DNA from: CAJXNP01 sp050305935
GTDB lineage: Bacteria > Bacteroidota > Bacteroidia > Cytophagales > Cyclobacteriaceae
Direction of reading: 5' to 3'
Assembly (NCBI GenBank): GCA_050305935.1
Contig: JBNLGG010000102.1
Span: 1 to 10,133, forward strand
Length of the DNA: 10,133 nt
The notes under the pieces were generated by a model. That model searched no databases. It had not been told where the DNA came from and saw only the letters and a program-made list of their open reading frames with translations. Positions 1 through 7,252 of this stretch are shown piece after piece (positions within the stretch are counted from its first letter, which is position 1; the number at the start of each line of letters is the position of its first letter). A program made the translations under genes and the position numbers.

Positions 1-1352
1 GCAACAACAAAAAGCTGCACAATCAGGAATTGAAAGACGGTCAACGATCTGCGAAGATTCAATCCTCCTACAGTTCGTGGAAGGATCAGATTTTTAATGG
101 CTGATATGGGTTTAAAAGAGGACAAAACAAATGCGGGATAAATGGCCGCCAGACAAACGGTCAAACACCCGATAAGCACTACTAAACCAACGTCGCTCCA
201 CTCGAAGGATAGCTGAAGATTAATGATCGATAGGTATTCATTGAGTTGGTGAAGTGAAAAATGCACCATTCCTGCTGATAAACTGAGGGCTATCATTACG
301 ATGATGACATTCTCGAAAGTGAACTGTTTGATCAATTCTAACCGGGTACTTCCAACGGTTTTTCGGATGCCCACTTCCTTTGCCCGGGTTGCGGACTTTG
401 CGGTGGTGAGATTCACAAAATTGGCGATGCCGATGATCAGGATAAATATTGCCACGATAAGAGCAGTTCGCAGAAGGTATTGAGGCATCGTATATCCGCC
501 TGGGCTGCTGCCATAGAGTGTTTCAATATGGGCTTCTGAAAGAGGTTGAAGTTCATACGTAATTCGACTGTCGTCTTCCGGTTTGAGGTACTTCTTCTTC
601 CATCCTGCAATTTTGGATTGTACGTCACTTTTTTTGCTTTCTTCCGGTAACACAAGAAAAGTAGTACCCTGGTAATTGCCAGACCAGTTATTTACACGGT
701 ATTGATTGTGCTTTTTAAAAAACTCGTAGGAAACAAGCATGCTAAAGCGCAGGTTGATATTTGCCGGAGGGTTTTTGACAACGCCCGCGATGGTAAGAGG
801 ATCCTTTCCATTCAACATGATGGTCTTTCCAAGAATTGAGGGGCTTGCAGACATGTCCTTCCCAAAAACCTTCTCTACGACCTCTTCCGTCAAAATAATC
901 GCGTCCGGATCGTTCAAAGAGCTTGAGGGGCTGCCCTGAATCCATATGAAATCAAACACTTTTGGGTAATTGGAATCCACAAACAAAACGTAGTTTTGTT
1001 CGAAACGAAAAACATTTCCATTGTCCTTTTCGAAGCTAAACATGCGGTTGACGGGTCCCGCGGATTGCGTCACTAGCTCAATCTCGGGGAAATCATTTCT
1101 TAACGCTTCCGCCAACGGATAGGCTGTGGTATTCCAATGGAGCGTTTGCTCAGGCCTTTTCGTGTGCTGTACCACCCGATAGGTTCGGTCTGAAAGCCTG
1201 TGGAACCCATCGAAACTGTATTCATACCTTACAAAAATGGTAATCACGATGCAGCAGGTAATCCCAATGGCTAGCCCTAGGATGTTAATCAAAGAATTAA
1301 CCTTGTTGTTGGTAATATTTCTCCAGGCAATGGTTAGGTAGTTTTTGAGCAT
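1..1352 (-). CDS. MacB/FtsX-type ABC transporter permease, N-terminal 450 residues (C-terminus beyond window)
   Basis: I read this frame codon by codon from the ATG at 1352 to the window edge and found no stop, so it is an intact gene cut by the window. The protein begins MLKNYLTIAWRNI, matching the other permeases here, followed by membrane helix 1 (about residues 18-42, LINILGLAIGITCCIVI). A periplasmic core domain (MacB_PCD type, about 45-285) contains LTIAGVVKNPP near 190. Helix 2 is near 293-312, then the cytoplasmic coupling segment AKEVGIRKTVGS, then helices 3 and 4 ending in YPAFVLSSFKP. The fifth helix starts at LRRSLTVFQFLIVQLFVV, where the window ends. By comparison with its neighbours about 350 residues (second periplasmic and second FtsX domain) are missing. 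Unlike the other four it is not tightly packed behind a permease: 404 bp of non-coding DNA and a toxin-antitoxin module precede it, so it may have its own promoter. Family role: inner-membrane subunit of a MacB-like ABC system. The substrate is unknown. Confidence 0.9.
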   Translation of the reverse strand, partial: MLKNYLTIAWRNITNNKVNSLINILGLAIGITCCIVITIFVRYEYSFDGFHRLSDRTYRVVQHTKRPEQTLHWNTTAYPLAEALRNDFPEIELVTQSAGPVNRMFSFEKDNGNVFRFEQNYVLFVDSNYPKVFDFIWIQGSPSSSLNDPDAIILTEEVVEKVFGKDMSASPSILGKTIMLNGKDPLTIAGVVKNPPANINLRFSMLVSYEFFKKHNQYRVNNWSGNYQGTTFLVLPEESKKSDVQSKIAGWKKKYLKPEDDSRITYELQPLSEAHIETLYGSSPGGYTMPQYLLRTALIVAIFILIIGIANFVNLTTAKSATRAKEVGIRKTVGSTRLELIKQFTFENVIIVMIALSLSAGMVHFSLHQLNEYLSIINLQLSFEWSDVGLVVLIGCLTVCLAAIYPAFVLSSFKPISAIKNLILPRTVGGLNLRRSLTVFQFLIVQLFVV

Positions 1353-1650
1353 AGGCTTAACGGTTGACAGTTATCCGTTGTCGGTTCGATTGTAGAATGA
1401 ACATTTAAATATTGTGCCTGAAAGCTAATCAATTTATTTTCAGGGATTTAAAAATAGAAAAGGAAAGGTGTTGTAAAAAAGATTGACAGCGCTTTGTATA
1501 GAATGTGTACAATCTGCGAAAGTCAAGAGAGAACACGAATAGAATAGGTATAAGAACAATACTGGAGGTTTACCATGATTCAATTTTATTACCCGGGGAA
1601 AAATGCCAAAAAAAATTATTTGAAATATAATTAGTCCAGGAAAGAAACTA

Positions 1651-1663
1651 ATCCCGAAGGGAT
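1651..1663. repeat. CCCGAAGGG hairpin repeat, copy 1
   Basis: A perfect palindromic hairpin: stem ATCCC (1651-1655) and GGGAT (1659-1663) around the triplet GAA. It is followed by GACATTA (1664-1670). The second copy starts exactly 50 bp later. On the minus strand the loop reads TTC, and the sequence after the hairpin is moderately T-rich. Short palindromes of this type are, from recall, frequent between genes in Bacteroidota; their function here is unknown. Confidence 0.65.
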
Positions 1664-1700
1664 GACATTACTCTAACCAATCGGTAAAAAATTAAACCCA

Positions 1701-1713
1701 ACCCCGAAGGGGT
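1701..1713. repeat. CCCGAAGGG hairpin repeat, copy 2; possible terminator of the toxin-antitoxin operon
   Basis: Stem ACCCC (1701-1705) and GGGGT (1709-1713) around GAA, followed by GATATTA (1714-1720). Relative to copy 1, one T:A pair has become C:G, so both strands of the stem changed together and pairing is kept. It lies 44 bp past the toxin stop codon in the direction of transcription. On the minus strand a run of six T residues (1691-1686) follows, but it begins 9 bases beyond the stem. That is farther than in a classic intrinsic terminator, so a terminator role is plausible but weakly supported. Confidence 0.6.
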
Positions 1714-1756
1714 GATATTATTTTGATATTGTACACATCTACTGGCAGGTGTACTT

Positions 1757-2092
1757 TCAATCGATCAAACCTGTCTTTTTCAGTAGCTTGAGTATCTGGT
1801 CTTTGGTCACGTTGTCGACTTGGTTTTTGTCATAAATGGAAACCAGATAAACTACCTCCCGGACAACTTTCACGTAGGATATGATCCTTGCACCCCCGGA
1901 TTTGCCTTTTCCTTTGGATTTGATAGCTAGGCGTATTTTGTAAATGCCATGACCAAGGTCAGTACCAATTGTGGGGTTGTTTTCCAGTTCTTTGCCAAGA
2001 GAGTAAAGTTCGACTTTTAAAGAGGGGTACTTCTTGATGAGCTTCCTGGCTTCCTTTTCGAAATTAGGGATGGCCTCAACCTTATAGCTCAT
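1757..2092 (-). CDS. RelE/ParE-superfamily toxin of a type II toxin-antitoxin module
   Basis: A 111-residue basic protein, a usual size for RelE/ParE-fold toxins. It has an N-terminal helical part with FEKEARKLIKKYPSLK (11-26), a helix with a SLGKELENNP segment (31-40), and then the conserved core GHGIYKIRLAIKSKGKGKSG (48-67) followed by GARIISYVK and YLVSIYDKN (82-90). This arrangement, strands with IRLAI, a Lys/Gly-rich loop and VYLVSIYDK, is typical of RelE/HigB-like toxins in Bacteroidota. Family members act as ribosome-dependent mRNA endonucleases or, less often, gyrase inhibitors. Which one applies cannot be decided here. I chose the ATG at 2092; a TTG one codon upstream is also possible. 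The start overlaps the end of the antitoxin gene by 11 bp, which implies coupled translation from one transcript. The C-terminus (ILKLLKKTGLID) is complete and no frameshift is seen. Confidence 0.82.
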   Translation of the reverse strand: MSYKVEAIPNFEKEARKLIKKYPSLKVELYSLGKELENNPTIGTDLGHGIYKIRLAIKSKGKGKSGGARIISYVKVVREVVYLVSIYDKNQVDNVTKDQILKLLKKTGLID

Positions 2093-2294
2093 CAAGGAAA
2101 TTTTTCAAAGGGCGGGATTTTAGTTTACCCTCTTGTACCAGTTTTACTTCTTTGAATCCCTGCTCAAGATCGCTTAATACATCTTCGTCAGCGCTTACAG
2201 GTTCTTCTTTCACTTTTTCTAACCCAAGGTTTTTGACCAGTTCAAGGAAAAAGGAGTATTTGTTGTCTGGGATATTTAAAGTGATCTGTTTCAT
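2082..2294 (-). CDS. Antitoxin of the RelE/ParE-type module
   Basis: A 70-residue acidic-to-mixed protein directly upstream of the toxin gene. It starts KQITLNIPDNKYSFFLELVK (2-21), a strand-helix N-terminus, passes through an acidic linker (EEPVSADEDVLSDLEQ, 30-45) and ends in KEVKLVQEGKLKSRPLKNFL (48-67) plus DEL. The closing lysine-rich stretch and final DEL resemble the toxin-wrapping tails of RelB-like antitoxins. That resemblance is from recall of the family style rather than a search. No separate DNA-binding domain is obvious at this length, although the N-terminal part might form one in a dimer. I chose the ATG at 2294 because it puts a promoter box just upstream. An in-frame ATG at 2360 would add 22 residues unlike the family and would place that box inside the gene. 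Its role would be to bind and neutralise the toxin and probably to repress the operon. Confidence 0.76.
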   Translation of the reverse strand: MKQITLNIPDNKYSFFLELVKNLGLEKVKEEPVSADEDVLSDLEQGFKEVKLVQEGKLKSRPLKNFLDEL

Positions 2295-2311
2295 GGAATC
2301 TAAGTAATAGA

Positions 2312-2319
2312 CAAATATA
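2312..2319 (-). promoter_or_regulatory. Candidate Bacteroidetes -7 promoter box for the toxin-antitoxin operon
   Basis: The minus strand reads TATATTTG here, an exact match to the Bacteroidetes -7 consensus TAnnTTTG, ending 17 bp before the antitoxin ATG. At the expected distance upstream (about 19-20 bp) the sequence is TTT within a run of T, an imperfect match to the -33 TTG element. An inverted repeat, ACAAC (2320-2324) and GTTGT (2343-2347), spans the space between the two elements and could be an operator for autorepression, but it is only 5 bp long. Transcription would start with a leader of about ten bases. Confidence 0.5.
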
Positions 2320-2408
2320 ACAACACCATGTGAAGTAAAAAAGTTGTATCTACTTTGCATAAAGTCGTCCGGGCAGACATGTTATCTCCCCAACATATCA
2401 TCCACTCC

Positions 2409-4811
2409 CTACTCATACCTCAGCGACCTCGTCGGATTGGTCAGAGCGGCTTTTATAGATTGAAAGCTAACGGTCAGCAAGCTAATCATGCATATTGCTG
2501 CCGCCGGAATCAATAACACCCATCCGTCAATCTGTATCCTGGTGGCATAGTTTTCCAGCCACTTTTGTATGACAAAGTAAGCAATGGGCAAGCCCACAAG
2601 ACAGGCTGTCAACACTAACACCAGCGTTTCTTTTGACAGTAATAAAACAATGCTACCTGCCGATGCCCCTGAGACTTTTCGTACACCGATTTCCTTTGTG
2701 CGCTGCGCCGTGGTATAGATAGAAAGTCCGAATATACCCAGGCATGCAATGAAGATAGCCAGTCCGGAAAATAGCCCGAACAGGGCATTGAATTGCTGCT
2801 CGGCTTTGTACTGACGATTGAAGAACTCATCCAGGAAGAAATATTCGTACGGGCTTCCGGGGAACAGGCTTTCATATTCAGCCTTAATTTCTTCCATTGT
2901 GTTATTCAATTGGCTTGTTTCCAGTTTAACCGTATAATAATTGAATGCCTGACCGCAATTGAAAAGGATGGGAGGGATGGCTGTTTTTAAGCTTTCATGG
3001 TGGAAGTCCTTCACCACGCCAATAATGTGACCATCGTTTAGCTTCTGGCCAATAGCATCAGACTCATTTTCAAAGCCCAGAAGATGAATGGCTGATTCAT
3101 TAATGATCCAGTTGTTCTGATCGGCTTCTTCTTTGGTGAAGAGCCGCCCCGCAATAAGTGGAATATTGTATTGTGAAAAGTATTCAGGAGCAACGGCCAG
3201 CATCGAGAAGACGCCCGAGGTTTGTTCTCCATTCAGTGTGACATTGTCATCATACCAATAGATTTCCTGACCCGGGACCACATTCGATCCGGCAACATTC
3301 CTGACATGTGCCAATGTGTTTATCCTTTCCTGAAATCCTGTGAAATTGGTTCCATATCCATAGTTAAAGTCCTTGGGTGATTTGACAACGAGGATTTGTT
3401 CCGGGTCAAAGCCAAGCGATTGCTGTTGCATAAAATTTACCTGCTTTTTCGCCGTCATCGTGATGGCTATCAAAACCAATGCAATGGCAAACTGGGTAGT
3501 GACCAATGACTTTCGTAAGAGAAGCCCGGATTTACTTTTTGCGAAATTCCCTTTTAGGACTTTGGCCGGTTCATAGCCGGAAAGGACAAAGGCAGGATAA
3601 AACCCACTTAAAATGACCAGAAGAGATATGAACACGGCAAATCCTATCCATAATTCAGGGTGATAGCTTGCAATGAAAATAAGCCTGATATCAAACAGAT
3701 TGGATACATAAGGATTTATCAAATAAAGCAGGGTAAAAGCCAATAAGAAAGCCAGGCCATTCACCAACAGGGCTTCACTGAAAACCTGGAAGATCAGATG
3801 TTTGCGATGGGCTCCCGATATTTTCCTCACACCCATTTCTTTTGCTCGATCCAAAGATTTGACTGTCGTTAGATTGATAGAGTTTACATAGGCGATAATG
3901 AGAATAAGGATGCCTACGATCGCCAGAAAATAAACGTAGATTGACTTTCCGTTCTCGGAAATTTCAAATTGCAGGTCTGAATGCAGGTGAATGTCGGTGA
4001 CAGGCTGTAGACCATACAGCCAATCCAGATTCTGAGCAGCCAATTGTTCATTGAATTGATGAACGATGGCTGGAAATCTTGCTTCCAGCGCAGCGGGATC
4101 TATTTTGTCCTGAAGCTGAACATAGGTATAAGTCTCATTCCATTGCCAGGATTCATCAAACTGATGACCCACAAACTCAAAAAGGGTAGGGTAGGAGACT
4201 AAAACCCCGGGCTTCAGGTGGGTGTTTTCAGGGAAGTCTGCAATAATCCCGGTCACTTTAAATGGTATGGATGTACCATCAAAGTTTTTTGCATTGATGA
4301 CGATACTTTCACCTATCGGATCTTTGTCTTTAAATAGTGTCTTTGCCGTACTTTCTGTGATGACAATGCAAAACGGTTCGTTAAAAACCTCCTGTTTATT
4401 TCCGCGAATAAGTTCATATGAGAAAACATCAAAGAAAGCGGAATCTGCCAGAAAGATATCGGATTCGCCGGTAAATTGGTTTTCATACGTAAGGACTCCA
4501 TCTGGTCCCAGAATAACCATCCGGGTGTAATTTTCAATTCCGGGAAGTTCTTTTTGAAATGCTGAAGCAACGGCAGGTGATACCCGGGCACTTTGGGTTT
4601 CGTTCCTGCCATTCTTAATGATGTTTAGATGTACCCGATAGATATTGTCCTTGTGCTCATGGAATTGATCATAGCTTAATTCGTAGCTGACGTACTTTAA
4701 AATTAGAACACAAGCTGCAATACCTAGTGCTAGTCCAGCAATATTGATCAGGGAGAATACCTTGTTGGTTATAATGTTTCTCCAGGCGAATTTGAGGTAG
4801 TTCTTCATCAT
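2409..4811 (-). CDS. MacB/FtsX-type ABC transporter permease (800 aa)
   Basis: A complete duplicated permease, last of the tight array. Helix 1 is about 18-42 (LINIAGLALGIAACVLIL), the first periplasmic core domain about 45-288, and helices 2-4 about 290-312, 340-365 and 388-410. The coupling segment RAKEMGVRKISGAHRKHL lies at 322-339, and YPAFVLS ends helix 4. Helix 5 is about 435-453 (after LRKSLVTTQFA), and the second periplasmic domain 456-675 carries IIGVVKDFHHESL (596-608) and FLDEFFNRQY (659-668). The final FtsX domain has helices near 676-700, 725-748 and 763-785, with QRTKEIGVRKVSGA at 703-716, and the protein ends SLRYE. By analogy with MacB, the KEIGVRK segments face the cytoplasm and contact the ATPase. 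The start MMKNYL aligns with MLKNYL of its paralogues. It follows the upstream permease by 2 bp, so translation is probably coupled. Downstream, 114 bp separate it from the antitoxin start. The substrate is unknown. Confidence 0.93.
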   Translation of the reverse strand: MMKNYLKFAWRNIITNKVFSLINIAGLALGIAACVLILKYVSYELSYDQFHEHKDNIYRVHLNIIKNGRNETQSARVSPAVASAFQKELPGIENYTRMVILGPDGVLTYENQFTGESDIFLADSAFFDVFSYELIRGNKQEVFNEPFCIVITESTAKTLFKDKDPIGESIVINAKNFDGTSIPFKVTGIIADFPENTHLKPGVLVSYPTLFEFVGHQFDESWQWNETYTYVQLQDKIDPAALEARFPAIVHQFNEQLAAQNLDWLYGLQPVTDIHLHSDLQFEISENGKSIYVYFLAIVGILILIIAYVNSINLTTVKSLDRAKEMGVRKISGAHRKHLIFQVFSEALLVNGLAFLLAFTLLYLINPYVSNLFDIRLIFIASYHPELWIGFAVFISLLVILSGFYPAFVLSGYEPAKVLKGNFAKSKSGLLLRKSLVTTQFAIALVLIAITMTAKKQVNFMQQQSLGFDPEQILVVKSPKDFNYGYGTNFTGFQERINTLAHVRNVAGSNVVPGQEIYWYDDNVTLNGEQTSGVFSMLAVAPEYFSQYNIPLIAGRLFTKEEADQNNWIINESAIHLLGFENESDAIGQKLNDGHIIGVVKDFHHESLKTAIPPILFNCGQAFNYYTVKLETSQLNNTMEEIKAEYESLFPGSPYEYFFLDEFFNRQYKAEQQFNALFGLFSGLAIFIACLGIFGLSIYTTAQRTKEIGVRKVSGASAGSIVLLLSKETLVLVLTACLVGLPIAYFVIQKWLENYATRIQIDGWVLLIPAAAICMISLLTVSFQSIKAALTNPTRSLRYE

Positions 4812-4843
4812 AATTATTCGGTTCTTAGAGACTTAACCGGATT
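4797..4843. repeat. Gene-junction repeat, copy A (end of the 808-aa permease gene / start of the 800-aa one)
   Basis: This 47-bp stretch spans a stop codon, a 2-bp gap and the next start codon. By my hand alignment it differs at about 6 of 47 positions from 9560..9606. Part of the similarity is forced by shared protein ends (RTE and M-K-N-Y), but the 2-bp gap and the identical TTATTCGGTTCTTA run suggest descent from a tandem gene duplication. Confidence 0.55.
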
Positions 4844-7240
4844 GGCTAAAGCCGACTTAATGCTATTGAAGCTGATGGTGAGAAAGGCAATGAGCAAGGT
4901 GATCACCCCAGCCAATGCGTATATCCACCAACCAATCTGAACCTGATAAGCAAATCCCTCCAACCAGCTATCCATCAGATAATAGCCCAGCGGGAAAGCG
5001 ATGATAAACGAAATGAAAACGAGCTTGATAAAATCCTTGGAAAGCATTGATACGATCTGGAATACGGTCGATCCCAATACTTTTCTAATACCGATCTCTT
5101 TTACCCGCTGTTCTGTGGTAAAAGTGACCAACCCAAACAAACCCAAACAAGCCACAAAAATGGTGATCAAGGCAAAAATCCTGAGAAGCGTTCCCATGGT
5201 TAGGTCTGACAAATAGGTCTGATGATAAGCATCGTCCAATAACAAATAATTAAATGGTTCGTCAATGCTCATCTGATTCCAGAGTATGCCCATGTCAGAA
5301 ATAAGTCCGGGCATATCCTGTGTATTGGCACGGATGATCAGACCCGAACTGGGCCTCATCAGTAACATCAATGGCTCGATCTGCTGATGCAAAGATCTGA
5401 AGTGAAAATCTTTCACCACACCGATAATGGTAAGGGATTCCCTACCGCCTTCATTGTCTATTGCCCTGGTAAGTACTTTTCCAATGACATCCTCTCCGAG
5501 TCCAAAAGTCTTTACAGCGGTTTCATTAATTATTATATTGTTGGATTCTGTGCCAAAGTCTTTAGAGAAGTTTCTTCCTTTCACCAGCTCCATTCCCATC
5601 GTCGGCAGGTATTGCTCATCGATATCATAATAAAGTGTGCGTCTAAAGTCATCTGAATTTTCATTCGGGTACACGCCAGACATGGAGATATTCGTTGGGC
5701 CGGCAGGAACAAATCCTGACATGGTTATGTTTTCAATCCTTGGATCATTCAATAACTGGTCTTTGAATACGGTTTCTTTGTCACCCAAAAACCTGGAATC
5801 CCTAATGACTAGTATTTGCGATTGGTCATAACCCAGATTTTTATGTTGAATAAAGGACATTTGCTGATCCACTACGAGTGTACCAATGATGAGGCATACG
5901 GAAACGACAAATTGAAATACCACCAAGCCACTTCTAATCCCCAGCTTGTTCCCAATGTCAGAAAATTTACTGCTCAACGCCGACAAGGGATTAAATGAGG
6001 AAAGCACAAAAGCCGGATAAGTTCCCGCCAAAAGACTGATGAAAATTCCCAATATTAGTAGCACAAATAAGACGGATGGGTTCAGAAGGAAACCGGCTTG
6101 CAAGGACTTGCCGGATAAACTATTGAATAGCGGGAGGGTAACTAATACCAATGTTAATCCAATGAGCATTGCAATAATAGTAGCGATCATTGACTCCGAT
6201 AAAAACTGGCCGATCAATTGTTTTCTTTTTGATCCCAATACTTTCTTAATACCTACTTCTTTGCCTCTTTTTGAAGCACCAGCAGTTGATAGGTTCATGA
6301 AATTGATGCAGGCTATCAGCAGCATAAATAGCGCAATGGCACTAAAAATATAGACCGATTTTATGTCCCCTCCCTGCTCCAGTTCCGTTGCACTGGAAAA
6401 GTCAGAAAAGAGATGAATGTCAGTCAGTGGCTGTAGGAATAATCCAATATCATTTCCATGTTCCCTAAATTCCGCAAATGACATGCCCAGCGCCTTTTGC
6501 AATTGTTCGAACATGTTCTTCTCCACAACCTGGGGCAGTTTGGCTTCTAATATTTTATAGTCAAAACCTTTCCGAAGTACCAGGTAGCAGAAGAAATATG
6601 ATTCCATCCAACTATGACTTTGTGCTTGTGCCATTCCCGACATGGAAGCGAGCTGGTCAAAATGAAAATGTGAATTATCCGGAATATTCTTGATAACACC
6701 GGTCACCCGATACTCGCCACCCATGTTGTCAATAGTCAATACTTTGCCCATGGGTTCCTGCTCACCAAAGTAGACCTTCGCCTGATCCTCCGTCAACACA
6801 ATGGTATTGGGTTCTTGCAATGCAGTCGAAGGATCACCTTTAATAAATGGCAGCGTAAAAACATCGAAGAAATTAGGATCTACAAATGCAGACCTGTTTT
6901 CCCTGTATCTTTTATTTCCATAAATGACCAATTGATTGCCAAAATTTCGCAACCGGGTTGCCTGTTCTACTTCAGGAAAATCATTCAATAATGTTTCCGC
7001 CACAGGTGCCATCACGACGGCTTCTTTTATGGATTCACCATTTACCTTTCCTTTTAACACCACACGTACGATCTGATCCGCTTTTTCATTATACCGATCA
7101 TAGCTCAGTTCATCAATCACAAAAAGCATAATGACCAGGCAGGCAGCGATACCGATAGCCAATCCTGTGGTATTGATAGCGAATAAGCCTTTGTTTTTAA
7201 GGAGACTTCTCCATGCGATTTTTAAGTAGTTTTTTAGCAT
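4814..7240 (-). CDS. MacB/FtsX-type ABC transporter permease (808 aa)
   Basis: A complete duplicated permease, third in transcription order within the window. Helix 1 is about 19-42 (INTTGLAIGIAACLVIMLF), and the first periplasmic core domain 45-292 includes DPNFFDVF (121-128) and VTGVIKNIPDNSHF (179-192). Helices 2-4 are near 296-318, 347-370 and 389-412. The coupling segment GKEVGIKKVLGSKRKQL (326-342) is followed by YPAFVLSSFNP. Helix 5 is about 437-456, and the second periplasmic domain 457-682 holds IIGVVKDFHFRSL (605-617) and LLDDAYHQTY (667-676). Helices 6-8 lie near 684-707, 736-756 and 770-790, with the second coupling segment QRVKEIGIRKVLGS (711-724). The C-terminus is NPVKSLRTE. 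It starts 12 bp after the upstream permease and ends 2 bp before the next, consistent with one transcript. No strong Shine-Dalgarno precedes the ATG, as is usual in Bacteroidota. No frameshift is seen. The transported substrate is unknown. Confidence 0.93.
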   Translation of the reverse strand: MLKNYLKIAWRSLLKNKGLFAINTTGLAIGIAACLVIMLFVIDELSYDRYNEKADQIVRVVLKGKVNGESIKEAVVMAPVAETLLNDFPEVEQATRLRNFGNQLVIYGNKRYRENRSAFVDPNFFDVFTLPFIKGDPSTALQEPNTIVLTEDQAKVYFGEQEPMGKVLTIDNMGGEYRVTGVIKNIPDNSHFHFDQLASMSGMAQAQSHSWMESYFFCYLVLRKGFDYKILEAKLPQVVEKNMFEQLQKALGMSFAEFREHGNDIGLFLQPLTDIHLFSDFSSATELEQGGDIKSVYIFSAIALFMLLIACINFMNLSTAGASKRGKEVGIKKVLGSKRKQLIGQFLSESMIATIIAMLIGLTLVLVTLPLFNSLSGKSLQAGFLLNPSVLFVLLILGIFISLLAGTYPAFVLSSFNPLSALSSKFSDIGNKLGIRSGLVVFQFVVSVCLIIGTLVVDQQMSFIQHKNLGYDQSQILVIRDSRFLGDKETVFKDQLLNDPRIENITMSGFVPAGPTNISMSGVYPNENSDDFRRTLYYDIDEQYLPTMGMELVKGRNFSKDFGTESNNIIINETAVKTFGLGEDVIGKVLTRAIDNEGGRESLTIIGVVKDFHFRSLHQQIEPLMLLMRPSSGLIIRANTQDMPGLISDMGILWNQMSIDEPFNYLLLDDAYHQTYLSDLTMGTLLRIFALITIFVACLGLFGLVTFTTEQRVKEIGIRKVLGSTVFQIVSMLSKDFIKLVFISFIIAFPLGYYLMDSWLEGFAYQVQIGWWIYALAGVITLLIAFLTISFNSIKSALANPVKSLRTE

Positions 7241-7252
7241 ACTAGTTTTGCA

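Larger units (their letters stand above)
1499..1741. repeat. Candidate small palindromic or MITE-like element with terminal inverted repeats
   Basis: ATGTGTACAAT at 1503-1513 is the exact reverse complement of ATTGTACACAT at 1728-1738. The match extends outward to TAG on the left (1499-1501) and CTA on the right (1739-1741) if one extra base on the left (A1502) is allowed. The arms point inward, as terminal inverted repeats do, and enclose about 243 bp with no gene. Inside lie a CCCGGGG run (1592-1598) and two CCCGAAGGG hairpins. I see no clear target-site duplication, and copy number cannot be judged from one window. It could be a non-autonomous mobile repeat, a REP-like cluster, or a chance inverted repeat in AT-rich DNA. 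Confidence 0.35.
1353..1756. other. 404-bp non-coding region between the toxin gene and the fifth permease
   Basis: I find no convincing gene here. The half next to the toxin holds the candidate repeat element described separately (1499..1741). The half next to the permease (1353..1498) is AT-rich and must contain the permease's leader and any promoter of its own, but I find no good TAnnTTTG box on the minus strand. An inverted repeat, AACGG at 1359-1363 and CCGTT at 1375-1379, lies 7 bp upstream of the permease ATG. It is only a 5-bp stem and could be chance. Confidence 0.6.

Noticed and set aside
1..1352. Possibility that the left-hand permease is a pseudogene, since short ORFs occur on both strands across it.
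   Set aside because: Direct translation of the minus-strand frame gives 450 continuous codons with all expected motifs. The short ORFs are shadows in other frames.
1483..1513. Plus-strand TTGACA followed by 17 bp and TGTACA, resembling an E. coli sigma-70 promoter.
   Set aside because: The -10 match is poor, Bacteroidota use a different consensus (TTG / TAnnTTTG), no gene follows on the plus strand, and the TGTACA is part of the inverted repeat.
1575..1634. Plus-strand 19-codon ORF (MIQFYYPGKNAKK...) preceded by a perfect GGAGG six bases before its ATG.
   Set aside because: It is very short, of low complexity, lies inside the candidate repeat element and resembles no protein I know. Strong Shine-Dalgarno sequences are not the rule in this phylum, so the match is probably chance.
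1731..1754. Inverted repeat GTACAC (1731-1736) and GTGTAC (1749-1754) just after the toxin stop codon, as a terminator.
   Set aside because: The stem is only 6 bp with a 12-base loop and no T-run follows directly. GTGTAC words recur here because of the larger inverted repeat.
2295..2360. Longer antitoxin reading from an ATG at 2360.
   Set aside because: The extra 22 residues (MQSRYNFFTSHGVV...) look non-coding and overlap the promoter-like box. The conserved-looking protein starts at 2294.
2350..2410. Possible transcription terminator between the 800-aa permease and the antitoxin.
   Set aside because: Only a weak GTC/GAC pairing around GCCCG can be drawn, with no T-run behind it. Nothing here supports a terminator call.
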